From DASXVX01 sp036504075 (lineage in GTDB: Bacteria > Bacillota > Sulfobacillia > Symbiobacteriales > Symbiobacteriaceae), in the NCBI GenBank assembly GCA_036504075.1, contig DASXVX010000066.1, positions 1-62,401 of the forward strand: 62,401 bases of DNA. The letters run 5' to 3'. Below are positions 1-7,645 of the stretch, piece after piece; position 1 is the stretch's first letter; each line of letters starts with the position of its first letter. Both the position numbers and the translations under genes were made by a program. Below the pieces are notes generated by a model, which was not told the origin of the DNA, did no database searches, and saw nothing but the letters and a program-made list of their open reading frames with translations.

Positions 1-26
1 ACGCCCCGTCACCGGGGCGCACTGCC

Positions 27-50
27 CAAGTGGGATTTCCACTTGTTTGT
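27..50 (+). terminator. Possible rho-independent terminator at left edge
   Basis: A 7-bp inverted repeat (CAAGTGG / CCACTTG, loop 5 nt) is followed on the plus strand by TTTGT and a T-rich stretch. A second GC hairpin (CGCCCCG / CGGGGCG) lies at 2-19. Together they could end a transcript that starts left of the window. The T-run is short, so the call is weak. Confidence 0.3.
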
Positions 51-80
51 CTTTCAGTTACAAGACCGAACAGGATAAAC

Positions 81-104
81 GGCCTTGGGAGGACTTGAAC
101 CTCC
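81..104 (-). other. tRNA 3'-end-like fragment (T arm plus acceptor strand)
   Basis: Read on the minus strand, a 5-bp GGAGG/CCTCC stem closes a 7-nt loop TTCAAGT that fits the T-loop consensus TTCRANY. It is followed directly by 7 nt (CAAGGCC) in the acceptor position. The geometry 17 + 7 nt is exactly that of a tRNA 3' end. No matching 5' acceptor strand (GGCCTTG), D arm or anticodon arm exists in the preceding 80 nt, and no CCA follows, so this is at most a remnant or chance. Confidence 0.35.
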
Positions 105-133
105 TGACTTGCATGACTGCGAGGCGCACCGCG

Positions 134-168
134 AAAAAGCCCGCCCTCTTCACGAGGGCGGGCTTTTT
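134..168 (-). terminator. Terminator of the atp operon
   Basis: A perfect 15-bp inverted repeat (AAAAAGCCCGCCCTC and its complement, loop TTCAC) begins 12 nt beyond the atpC stop codon. On the minus strand it ends in TTTTT after the GC stem. The A/T ends make it functional in both directions. Confidence 0.93.
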
Positions 169-179
169 GGCAGGTACAG

Positions 180-605
180 TTAGTGCTCTTTGTCTTCCAG
201 AACCCCGGCGGCCTTCAGGCGGGCGATGGCCCGCTTGAGAGCGGCTTCGGCCCGAGCACGGTCCACATTGGCCGCCCGCTCCGCCAGCCGCTCCTCGGCC
301 CGCTTGCGGGCTTCCTGCGCCCGGTGCACGTCGATGGTATCGGCGTCTTCCGCGGTGTCAGCCAAAACCGTAATCTTGTTGCCGCTGAGCTCCATAAACC
401 CGCCGCCGACGGCGATCCGCCGGAAGCCGGCTCCGTCCTTGTAGCGCAGGACGCCGACCCGCAACGTAGCCACCATGGGCGCATGGTTGTACAGGATGCC
501 CATGGAGCCGTCAGTCACAGGGGCCACCAGCGCCTCCGTGGTAACGTCCTTCAGCAGCAAGCGCTCCGGCGTAATGATCTGCAGGGTCATCGTTTCGCCC
601 GCCAT
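180..605 (-). CDS. atpC: F1Fo ATP synthase subunit epsilon
   Basis: This is the epsilon subunit of the F1 central stalk, 141 aa, with the usual N-terminal beta-sandwich (residues about 5-90, including PVTDGSMGILYNHAP) followed by a C-terminal helical hairpin rich in Ala/Arg/Glu. It couples rotation to the gamma subunit and can inhibit hydrolysis. Start ATG at 605 is preceded by GAGGTG at 7 nt spacing, one nucleotide after the atpD stop; an internal ATG at codon 6 lacks such a site. It is the last gene of the atp operon, just before a strong terminator. Length and position are normal for the family. Confidence 0.97.
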   Translation of the reverse strand: MAGETMTLQIITPERLLLKDVTTEALVAPVTDGSMGILYNHAPMVATLRVGVLRYKDGAGFRRIAVGGGFMELSGNKITVLADTAEDADTIDVHRAQEARKRAEERLAERAANVDRARAEAALKRAIARLKAAGVLEDKEH

Positions 606-606
606 G

Positions 607-2025
607 TTACTTCACCTCGGCGAGTAGCTTTTGACCCTTTTCCACTGCCATCTCGATCGGGCCGACCATGTAGAAGGCCTGCTCCGGCAGTTCGTCGTGC
701 TTGCCCTCCAGGATCTCCTTGAAGCCCCGGACCGTGTCCTTGATGTCCACGAACTGACCGGGCAGGCTCGTGAACTTTTCGGCCACGAACATCGGCTGGG
801 AGAGGAAGCGCTGGATTTTGCGCGCACGGGAGACCGTCAGCTTGTCTTCGTCGCTCAGTTCATCCATGCCCAGAATGGCGATGATGTCCTGCAGTTCCTT
901 GTAGCGCTGCAGCACCTTCTGAACGGCGCGGGCCGTTTCGTAATGCTCCCGGCCCACGGTGTTCGGGTCGAGAATGCGCGAGGTGGAGTCGAGCGGGTCC
1001 ACGGCCGGGAAGATGCCCAACTCGAAGACCGACCGGCTCAGAACCGTAGTGGCGTCCAGGTGAGCGAAGGTGGTGGCCGGGGCCGGGTCGGTCAGATCGT
1101 CGGCAGGCACGTAAATGGCCTGGACCGACGTGATCGAGCCCTTCTTCGTGGAGGTGATGCGCTCCTGGAGGTAGCCCATTTCGGTGGCCAGCGTCGGCTG
1201 GTAGCCGACGGCGCTGGGCATACGGCCGAGCAGAGCGGACACCTCGGAACCGGCCTGCGTGAAACGGAAGATGTTGTCGATGAACAGCAGCACATCGAGG
1301 CCCATCTCGTCACGGAAGTACTCGGCCATGGTCAAACCGGTCAGGGCGACCCGCATACGGGCGCCGGGCGGCTCGTTCATCTGGCCGAACACCATGGCGA
1401 CCTTGTCGATAACGCCGGCATCCGCCATTTCGTGGTAGAGGTCGTTGCCCTCACGGGTCCGCTCGCCCACGCCCGAGAACACCGAGTAACCGCCGAACTT
1501 ATAGGCGATGTTGTGAATCAGTTCCTGAATGGTAACGGTCTTGCCCACGCCGGCACCGCCGAACAGGCCGATTTTGCCGCCTTTGGCGTACGGGCAGAGC
1601 AGGTCGACGACCTTCATGCCCGTGACCAGCATCTGCGTGGCCGGGTTTACGTCGGCAACGCCGGGCACCTCACGGTGAATCGGCAGCCGGGTCGGGGTGT
1701 TGACCGGGCCCTTCTGGTCGATGGTATCGCCCAGCACGTTGAGCAACCGGCCCAGAACGGCTTCGCCTACGGGCACGGTAATCGGGGCACCGGTGTCTTC
1801 AACAGTTTCACCGCGGCGCAGGCCGTCGGTGGAGTCCATTGCGACACACCGGACGTTGTTATTGCCCTGGTGCTGAGCGACTTCCAGCGTAAGGTTGATA
1901 TTGCCCTTTTCTCCGCCGTTGCGGAGCAGAAGCGCATTGTTCAGTTCCGGCAGTTGGCCGTCGGGAAATTCTACGTCAACAACGGCGCCCATGATCGCCA
2001 GGATCTTACCGACCTTAGTGCTCAT
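607..2025 (-). CDS. atpD: F1Fo ATP synthase subunit beta
   Basis: Catalytic beta subunit of F1, 472 aa. Visible motifs: Walker A GGAGVGKT (156-163), the catalytic Glu in GERTREG (E188), Walker B LLFID (246-250), and the DELSEED-type loop here written DELSDED (388-394), which contacts gamma. The N-terminal beta-barrel begins MSTKVGKILAIMGAVVDVEF. It sits between atpG and atpC with only 1 nt to atpC, implying co-translation. Complete and of normal length. Confidence 0.99.
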   Translation of the reverse strand: MSTKVGKILAIMGAVVDVEFPDGQLPELNNALLLRNGGEKGNINLTLEVAQHQGNNNVRCVAMDSTDGLRRGETVEDTGAPITVPVGEAVLGRLLNVLGDTIDQKGPVNTPTRLPIHREVPGVADVNPATQMLVTGMKVVDLLCPYAKGGKIGLFGGAGVGKTVTIQELIHNIAYKFGGYSVFSGVGERTREGNDLYHEMADAGVIDKVAMVFGQMNEPPGARMRVALTGLTMAEYFRDEMGLDVLLFIDNIFRFTQAGSEVSALLGRMPSAVGYQPTLATEMGYLQERITSTKKGSITSVQAIYVPADDLTDPAPATTFAHLDATTVLSRSVFELGIFPAVDPLDSTSRILDPNTVGREHYETARAVQKVLQRYKELQDIIAILGMDELSDEDKLTVSRARKIQRFLSQPMFVAEKFTSLPGQFVDIKDTVRGFKEILEGKHDELPEQAFYMVGPIEMAVEKGQKLLAEVK

Positions 2026-2052
2026 GACTTCTAGTTTCCCTCCTACGCGGCC

Positions 2053-2919
2053 TTACCCCTGAAGGGCGTTGGCGCCGCCGACGATTTCAGAGATTTCCCG
2101 GGTGATCGCCGCCTGACGAGCCCGGTTGTAGGCCAGACTCAGCTTGCTGATCATGTCCTTAGCGTTATCCGTAGCGTTGCTCATTGCCGTCATACGCGCC
2201 CCATGTTCGGACGCTTTGGATTCAAGCAGCGCCTGGTAGAAAACCGTTTCGACAAACCGGGGTACCAGGTTGTTCAGCACCTCTTCGGCGCTGGGCTGGT
2301 AAATGTAGTCGAGGTTCGACGCCTTCTCGCCCGGGCCCGCCGGCGGCTCGACCGGAAGCAGCTGAATCTCCTTCGGCCGCTGGGTCACCGCGTTGACGAA
2401 CTCGGTGTAGACGATGCGGACTTCATCTACTTCGCCAGCCATGTAGAGACCGACCACCTGATTGACCATTTGCCGGGCCAGCGCGAAGCTCGGCTCCTCG
2501 CCGAAGCCGGTGAATTCAATCACCGGCTGAACGCCCCGCTTCTTGAAGAAGTCCCGGCCCTTACGGCCAATGGCAACCAGCTTCAAGGGCCGGGGATCTG
2601 CCTTCATGCTGGTTTGAGCCTTGCGAATGAGGTTCACGTTGAACGAACCCGCCTGGCCACGGTCGGAAGTCATGACAATGTAAGCCACGACAGGCACGCC
2701 TTCCCGCTTCGCCAGCAGCGGGTGGTTCGCGCCAGCTCCGCCCGCCACAAGGCGGCCCAGCGTCTTGGCGAGTTCGCGGGCGTACGGCCGTGCGGAGAGC
2801 ACCTTTTCCTGGGCCCGGCGGAGCTTCGCAGCCGAGACCATTTTCATGGCCTTCGTGATCTGCTGAATGCTCTTGACCGCCTTGATGCGGCGCAGAACTG
2901 CCTTCTTGTTTTCAGCCAT
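2053..2919 (-). CDS. atpG: F1Fo ATP synthase subunit gamma
   Basis: Gamma subunit, 288 aa, the rotating shaft of F1. The two long coiled-coil termini typical of the family are present: the N-terminal helix (RRIKAVKSIQQITKAMKMVS, residues about 10-29) and the C-terminal helix ending in ITREISEIVGGANAL. The central Rossmann-like domain contains the conserved segment VVAYIVMTSDRGQAGSFNVN. It lies 15 nt after atpA and 27 nt before atpD in the operon. Confidence 0.98.
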   Translation of the reverse strand: MAENKKAVLRRIKAVKSIQQITKAMKMVSAAKLRRAQEKVLSARPYARELAKTLGRLVAGGAGANHPLLAKREGVPVVAYIVMTSDRGQAGSFNVNLIRKAQTSMKADPRPLKLVAIGRKGRDFFKKRGVQPVIEFTGFGEEPSFALARQMVNQVVGLYMAGEVDEVRIVYTEFVNAVTQRPKEIQLLPVEPPAGPGEKASNLDYIYQPSAEEVLNNLVPRFVETVFYQALLESKASEHGARMTAMSNATDNAKDMISKLSLAYNRARQAAITREISEIVGGANALQG

Positions 2920-2934
2920 TTACGCTCGCCCCCC

Positions 2935-4455
2935 TTACTGGTTGGCGGCAGCGCGCTGGCCGTAACCCTTCTTGAAAGACGTAATGGCAGCCCGCAGCTC
3001 CGGTTCCAGCTCCTTGAACTTGCCGGTCTTCAGCTTGTTCAGGAGATCGGCGTTGTTCGCCTTCAGGTAGCTGTGCAGATCCGTCTCGAACTGGCCGACC
3101 TCGGTGATTTCCAGGTCATCCAGGAAGCCGTTCGTCGCGGAGTAGATCGAGGTGACTTGAAGTTCGACCGGCATGGGCACGTACTGCGGCTGCTTCAGAA
3201 TCTCCATCGTCCGCTGGCCGCGGGTGATGCGGGCCTGCGTGCCCTTATCCAGGTCGGAGCCGAACTGGGCAAAGGCCGCGAGTTCGCGGTACTGCGCGAG
3301 GTCCAGCTTCAGAGTCGAAGCAGCCCGCTTCATCGTGTCGATCTGTGCGGCACCGCCGACGCGGGAGACCGAAATGCCGACGTTAACGGCCGGGCGGACG
3401 CCGGCGAAGAATAGGTCGGATTCCAGGAAGATCTGCCCGTCGGTAATGGAGATGACGTTCGTCGGAATGTAGGCCGAAACGTCACCCGCCTGGGTTTCAA
3501 TGATCGGCAGTGCGGTCAGAGAACCGCCGCCGTAGTCGTCGTTCATCTTCGCGGCCCGTTCCAGCAGGCGGCTGTGCAAATAGAACACGTCGCCCGGGTA
3601 CGCTTCACGGCCCGGCGGGCGCCGCATCAGCAGCGACATCTCGCGGTAGGCCACAGCGTGCTTGGACAGGTCGTCGTAAATGATCAGAGCGTGCTTGCCG
3701 CTGTCGCGGAAGTACTCGCCCATGGCGGCGCCGGCATAGGGCGCCAGGAAGTTCAGCGGAGCAGGCTCAGAAGCGGTAGCAGCCACGATGATGGAGTAAT
3801 CCATCGCACCGGCCTCCTGCAGCCGCTGCACGACACCAGCCACGGTCGAAGCCTTCTGGCCGATGCCGACGTAGATGCAGACCACGTCGCCGCCCTTCTG
3901 GTTGATGATCGTGTCAACCGCGATGGCAGTCTTGCCGGTGCCGCGGTCGCCAATGATCAGTTCGCGCTGACCGCGACCGATAGGCGTCATGGAGTCGATG
4001 GCCTTGAGGCCGGTCTGCAGCGCCTGGTTAACCGACTTACGCGGCATGACGCCGGGGGCCTTGCGTTCCACCGGGAGGTACTTGTCTGTGACGATCGGGC
4101 CCTTGCCGTCAACCGGCTGGCCGAGCGCGTTTACAACACGGCCGACGAGTGCCTCGCCGACCGGCACTTCGACGACGCGGCCGGTACGCTTGACTTCCAT
4201 GCCCTCTTTGATGCCCGTGAACGGACCAAGGATAACGCAGCCGATGTTGTCTTCTTCCAGGTTAAAGGCCATGCCCATGACGCCGTTCGGGAACTCCAGG
4301 AGTTCCGAAGCCATGCAGTCGCGAAGGCCATAAATACGGGCGATGCCGTCGCCAACCTGGATGACCCGGCCAACGTTGGTCGTTTCAAACTCCGTAGAGA
4401 ACTTCTCGATTTCCTGCTTGAGGATCGAGGAGATTTCTTCAGGCCGAATGCTCAT
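2935..4455 (-). CDS. atpA: F1Fo ATP synthase subunit alpha
   Basis: Alpha subunit, 506 aa, carrying the non-catalytic nucleotide sites of F1. The P-loop GDRGTGKT is at residues 169-176, and the arginine-finger region VGISVSRVGGAAQ lies at about residues 358-370. N-terminal helix MSIRPEEISSILKQEI is the part that binds the delta subunit. Full length for the family, 18 nt downstream of atpH and 15 nt upstream of atpG. Confidence 0.99.
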   Translation of the reverse strand: MSIRPEEISSILKQEIEKFSTEFETTNVGRVIQVGDGIARIYGLRDCMASELLEFPNGVMGMAFNLEEDNIGCVILGPFTGIKEGMEVKRTGRVVEVPVGEALVGRVVNALGQPVDGKGPIVTDKYLPVERKAPGVMPRKSVNQALQTGLKAIDSMTPIGRGQRELIIGDRGTGKTAIAVDTIINQKGGDVVCIYVGIGQKASTVAGVVQRLQEAGAMDYSIIVAATASEPAPLNFLAPYAGAAMGEYFRDSGKHALIIYDDLSKHAVAYREMSLLMRRPPGREAYPGDVFYLHSRLLERAAKMNDDYGGGSLTALPIIETQAGDVSAYIPTNVISITDGQIFLESDLFFAGVRPAVNVGISVSRVGGAAQIDTMKRAASTLKLDLAQYRELAAFAQFGSDLDKGTQARITRGQRTMEILKQPQYVPMPVELQVTSIYSATNGFLDDLEITEVGQFETDLHSYLKANNADLLNKLKTGKFKELEPELRAAITSFKKGYGQRAAANQ

Positions 4456-4473
4456 CCCAGTATCACCCCTGCA

Positions 4474-5022
4474 TTACTCAGCTTTGGAGCGGATCAGGCG
4501 CTCACGCATGCGGTGCAGGCGGGTCTTCACGGATCCATCCATGAGAGTATCGCCCACCCGAACCACCAGGCCGCCGATCAACTCAGGGGCGACCTGGGTC
4601 TGGAACTGAACGCGCTTGCCCAGCCGGGCAGTCAGCTTGGTGTTCAGGTTCTGAATGATCGAATCCTCCAGCGCAACCGCCGAGCGGACTTCGACCTCGA
4701 CAACTCCCCGCAGTTCGTTGGCCATGTCCAGGTAAACCCGGTACATGCCGGCGAGGTAACCCTCGCGCCGTTTATGGACCACGAGGAGCAGGAAGTTCAT
4801 GACCAGCGGCGAGAGCTTTCCGGTAAAGAGCTTCTGAACCAGGCCCCGCTTGACCTCAGGGGCGATGAGCACATCGGCCATCACCGCATGCAATTGCGGG
4901 TTGGACGCAATCATGCTCACGACCATGCCAAGTTCCCGGTCCACCTGGTCGACAAGCCCTTTCTCCTGGGCCAAGTCGAAGAGCGCACGGGCGTAACGGC
5001 GGGCCACAGCCTGGTTAAGCAT
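4474..5022 (-). CDS. atpH: F1Fo ATP synthase subunit delta
   Basis: Delta subunit (OSCP equivalent), 182 aa, linking the peripheral stalk to F1. It starts VARRYARALFDLAQEKG, the family hallmark, and ends with the conserved ELIGGLVVRVGDTLMDGSVK segment. The start ATG overlaps the atpF stop by one nucleotide (TAATG), a typical coupled junction. Length is normal. Confidence 0.97.
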   Translation of the reverse strand: MLNQAVARRYARALFDLAQEKGLVDQVDRELGMVVSMIASNPQLHAVMADVLIAPEVKRGLVQKLFTGKLSPLVMNFLLLVVHKRREGYLAGMYRVYLDMANELRGVVEVEVRSAVALEDSIIQNLNTKLTARLGKRVQFQTQVAPELIGGLVVRVGDTLMDGSVKTRLHRMRERLIRSKAE

Positions 5023-5564
5023 TAGTTCTTCCCTACCTCTGCGACGAAGCGTTCAGCAAGACGCTTCTGTTCAGCGTTATCGAGGTTCTTCTCGATGACC
5101 TTGCCGGCGACCATAACAGCGAGGTCGGCCACTTCAGCCCGCAGTTCAGCCAGGGCCTTCAGCTTCTCCCGCTCGATGGTCTTCGTGGCGTTATCCAGCA
5201 GGTCAGCCGCCTTGGCGCGGGCTTCAGCTTCGATCTGCTCCCTGGTCGTCTGAGCGGCCTTGGTCGCCTTGCTGACGATTTCCTGAGCCTCGCGGTGAGC
5301 GTTGTTAACCTGGGCTTCGAACTCTTTGCGGAGCCGATCCGCTTCAACCCGGTCCTCATGGGCCTTTTTGACGGCGGATTCGATATCATGCTCCCGGGCA
5401 GCGATAGCGCCCAGCAGCGGCTTATATAAAAAGTAATAGAGTGCCCCGAACAGAATCAAAAAGTTGATAACAGTCCAGATGATGGTTGGCGCATCGGGGA
5501 AGAGTGAAATCTTAGGAGCGTGTTCCTCTGCCTCCGCCAACATCACCAAGAAGTTGGGCTGCAA
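5022..5564 (-). CDS. atpF: F1Fo ATP synthase subunit b
   Basis: Peripheral stalk subunit b, 180 aa. One membrane helix near residues 27-48 (TIIWTVINFLILFGALYYFL) is followed by a long charged Ala/Glu/Lys/Arg coiled coil that dimerises and holds delta. The start is TTG at 5564, eight nt after a GGGGGG Shine-Dalgarno. It overlaps atpH by 1 nt. The 67-nt gap to atpE contains a strong hairpin. Confidence 0.97.
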   Translation of the reverse strand: MQPNFLVMLAEAEEHAPKISLFPDAPTIIWTVINFLILFGALYYFLYKPLLGAIAAREHDIESAVKKAHEDRVEADRLRKEFEAQVNNAHREAQEIVSKATKAAQTTREQIEAEARAKAADLLDNATKTIEREKLKALAELRAEVADLAVMVAGKVIEKNLDNAEQKRLAERFVAEVGKN

Positions 5565-5589
5565 TGAAAGTTCCCCCCCTCTCTAGTAA

Positions 5590-5624
5590 GAGGCGACCAG
5601 AGGTGACTAGCCTCGGGTCGCCTC
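5590..5624 (-). other. Intercistronic hairpin between atpE and atpF
   Basis: A perfect 9-bp stem (GAGGCGACC / GGTCGCCTC) closes a 17-nt loop that can form a further AGG/CCT stem. There is no T-run, so it is unlikely to terminate. Hairpins just after atpE are often mRNA-stabilising or partial processing sites that help raise c-subunit output above b; that role here is inference. Confidence 0.6.
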
Positions 5625-5631
5625 CTCCGAG

Positions 5632-5874
5632 TTACTTCACAGCGGCAGGCAGGATGAAGATAACCAGCAGACCGATCAGCAGGCCGTAAATGGCGATGGC
5701 TTCCATAAGAGCCAGGGCGACGATAAGTGCGCCGCGAACATCACCAGCAGCCTCGGGCTGACGCCAGATGGCGTCCATGGCGGCAGCGGTGGCCTTGCCC
5801 TGAGCAAAGGTCGCGCCGAGAGCAGAGATACCGATTGCGAGAGCAGCAGCAATAGCGATATATCCGAGCACCAT
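5632..5874 (-). CDS. atpE: F1Fo ATP synthase subunit c
   Basis: Proteolipid c subunit, 80 aa, two membrane helices joined by the polar loop WRQPEAAGDVR. The ion-binding carboxylate is E58 in ALMEAIAIY. The Na+-type signature (Gln in helix 1 and Glu-Ser in helix 2) is not seen: the corresponding positions are Ala21 and Ala59, so a proton-binding ring is more likely. Start ATG at 5874 follows GGGAGGGG at 7 nt spacing; an in-frame upstream extension to 5952 is not family-like. Confidence 0.97.
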   Translation of the reverse strand: MVLGYIAIAAALAIGISALGATFAQGKATAAAMDAIWRQPEAAGDVRGALIVALALMEAIAIYGLLIGLLVIFILPAAVK

Positions 5875-6074
5875 TGAGCATTCCCCTCCCTTCTCAAAAC
5901 AGCAAAATGTCGAAGGTAAAAATGGCGGGCAGGTCGTGCCCCTTTTAGTCAATCCTCCCGGAGGGAATAGAAAGGTGTGTACCTTCCCAAGAGGGGGAGG
6001 AAAGCCAAAGCCCTTTCCACATGGTAAAGTGCCGGCCTGCCGACAGAACGAACAGGCCCGCGGGGAACCGGAAC
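5875..6074 (-). other. 200-nt atpB-atpE intergenic region
   Basis: This is unusually long for an atp operon. I see the atpE ribosome binding site at its downstream end and short imperfect repeats of CCTCCC/GGGAGG, but no convincing promoter or gene. It may act as a translational enhancer region for atpE. Confidence 0.4.
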
Positions 6075-6854
6075 CTAGTGAGCGTGGGCCGCTTCGGGCT
6101 TGTGGGCGTCGTGTCCTTGGGCGTGCGCCTTGACATGCTCGGCGTGCTCCAGAACACCGCCGATGTAAATCGCCGTCAGCGTAGTGAACACCACGGCCTG
6201 AATGGCACCGAACATGAGACTCAGACCCATAATGGGCACCGGAGCGATACCGGGCAGCAGGAAAATAATAACGGCTAACAGCGTCTCTTCACCGAAGATG
6301 TTGCCAAAGAGACGGAGCGAGAGCGAAAACGGGCGAACGAACTCTTCCAGAACAGACAGCGGCCCGAGGTGCAGCAGGTGCTTGACCCAACCCCAAAGGC
6401 CGAGTTCCACGATGGCCACATACTGACAAACCACGGCCACAACGATGGCCAAACCCACGGTCGTACCCCAGCGCCCGGTAGGCGCAAAGACCGAGCCGGG
6501 AGACCCCGCCGTAGGAAAGAGCCCGGTGTAGTTGCAGAACAGGATGAACAGGAAGAAGGAACCAAGCAGCGGCATGAACCGGCGGGCATTCTTCCGGCCC
6601 CCGATGAAAGAGGCGTACCAGCCTTCCAGGAAGTCAACCAGCAGCTCCATGGTACCACGCAGCTTGGTGAACCTTCCGTTAATGACCGCTCGGTTGATAA
6701 ACAGCGCAATGATGATCAGGGCGGCTACAATGGCCCATTCCGTCATGACCACGTTCGTAATCTCAAACAAAGTACCTTTGAGAAACCACACGTGCGGCAT
6801 CTCGATTTCGAACGGTTTACCACCGAGGGCCAGACCGAACAGGAAATCGGTCAA
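6075..6854 (-). CDS. atpB: F1Fo ATP synthase subunit a
   Basis: Subunit a, 259 aa, the stator half-channel next to the c ring. The essential arginine is R181 in SLSLRLFGNIFGEE. Several membrane helices are evident (for example residues 41-55, 95-112, 132-150, 192-215 and 217-233). The C-terminal 23 residues form a charged tail with seven histidines (residues 237-259), not needed for the known fold. The start is TTG at 6854, six nt after GGGGGG, overlapping the atpI stop (TTGA, 4 nt). Only 200 nt separate it from atpE. Confidence 0.97.
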   Translation of the reverse strand: MTDFLFGLALGGKPFEIEMPHVWFLKGTLFEITNVVMTEWAIVAALIIIALFINRAVINGRFTKLRGTMELLVDFLEGWYASFIGGRKNARRFMPLLGSFFLFILFCNYTGLFPTAGSPGSVFAPTGRWGTTVGLAIVVAVVCQYVAIVELGLWGWVKHLLHLGPLSVLEEFVRPFSLSLRLFGNIFGEETLLAVIIFLLPGIAPVPIMGLSLMFGAIQAVVFTTLTAIYIGGVLEHAEHVKAHAQGHDAHKPEAAHAH

Positions 6855-7138
6855 TCAATTCTCCCCCCTTTCCGTAGGTATACGATTATTAGTGAAACCT
6901 TCACAGCGATCGTAATACTGATTGCCGCAGCGGTGATTCCAATGCCGTTGCGGGTCACGAGGGCGAAAATCAAGAGCGAAGCGCCATCGATCATATACCG
7001 GAAGAAAAAGACGCCGCCAATTCCCTTGAAAGGGTCCTTGCCGGACCTTTTGTTCTTCGCGATCTGATGGAACAGTAACCAGTGCCCGAAAAGCCCCACG
7101 AGGGCGCCATACACAACTCCAACGATGGCCATCAGCAC
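6851..7138 (-). CDS. atpI: ATP synthase subunit I-like membrane protein
   Basis: About 95 aa with four hydrophobic stretches (AIVGVVYGALVGLFGHWLLF; a middle segment around FRYMIDGASLLIFALV; GITAAAISITIAVKVSLIIV). Position between atpZ and atpB and the topology match AtpI, the assembly factor for the c ring. The frame is open further upstream, overlapping atpZ, but that part is Arg-rich and not membrane-like. I prefer GTG at 7138 (GGGGGG, 8 nt spacing); ATG at 7132 is the alternative. Its stop overlaps the atpB start. Confidence 0.75.
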   Translation of the reverse strand: MLMAIVGVVYGALVGLFGHWLLFHQIAKNKRSGKDPFKGIGGVFFFRYMIDGASLLIFALVTRNGIGITAAAISITIAVKVSLIIVYLRKGGRID

Positions 7139-7160
7139 GAGCCCGGCCCCCCAACGGCGT

Positions 7161-7427
7161 TTACGGCTGGGGTTTCGGCGGTTCCGGTTTTTTCTTTCGT
7201 GCGGCCTTTCGACTCTGCTCCAGGAAGCCCAGCCGTTTGAACAGGCTGTTGAAGCCAACGGCCAGCCCCAGGAAGATGCCGCCAATTGTAAACAGGGGCC
7301 GGGTTAAGTAGCGGTTATCAAGCCATAAACCCAGACCGCCGAAAATTACCGTTGCGGCAAGCAGTGTATAGCCGAAATCCACCGCTACGAGGAAGTATGG
7401 CGACTTTTCCCGTGTTTTCTTGAACAC
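7161..7427 (-). CDS. atpZ: AtpZ/AtpI-family small membrane protein, first gene of the atp operon
   Basis: 88 aa with two membrane helices (VDFGYTLLAATVIFGGLGLW and IGGIFLGLAVGFNSLF) and a basic Pro/Lys tail. This matches the AtpZ family that precedes atpI in many Bacillota, suggested to help assembly or Mg2+/Ca2+ handling. Start is GTG at 7427 behind GGAGGAGG. It is the first gene after the promoter at 7474-7502. The exact role is not settled for the family. Confidence 0.8.
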   Translation of the reverse strand: MFKKTREKSPYFLVAVDFGYTLLAATVIFGGLGLWLDNRYLTRPLFTIGGIFLGLAVGFNSLFKRLGFLEQSRKAARKKKPEPPKPQP

Positions 7428-7473
7428 AGGGTTTCAGCCTCCTCCTCACGACTCCGCACGACTCCCAAAGCGG

Positions 7474-7502
7474 ATTATACTAAAGCAAACCGCGAAACAC
7501 AA
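7474..7502 (-). promoter_or_regulatory. Sigma-A-type promoter of the atp operon
   Basis: On the minus strand a perfect -10 TATAAT (7479-7474) lies 17 nt after TTGTGT (7502-7497), which keeps the TTG of the -35 box. The predicted start point is about 40 nt before the atpZ GTG. Between them an 8-nt direct repeat GAGTCGTG occurs twice just before the ribosome binding site. Confidence 0.75.
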
Positions 7503-7645
7503 GGAGTAAAGGGGGTCCACGCCCTAATCCGGGCATTCCAAGTCGTTAACGGTTCCATAACACCAAGGCATCAGCTTGTCGGGTAGAACGGCCTATCCTA
7601 CATCCGAGGCGGCCCGAGGCCTCATTATTCTTCTTGATGCCCTCG

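Noticed and set aside
81..180. Full tRNA gene on the minus strand
   Set aside because: Only the T arm and acceptor 3' strand can be formed; D arm, anticodon arm and 5' acceptor strand are missing.
631..5025. Long plus-strand open frames antisense to atpD, atpG, atpA and atpH
   Set aside because: They mirror the codon pattern of the real genes on the other strand, have no ribosome sites and no recognisable protein features. The same applies to 20610-22508 (minus), opposite the second acylase.
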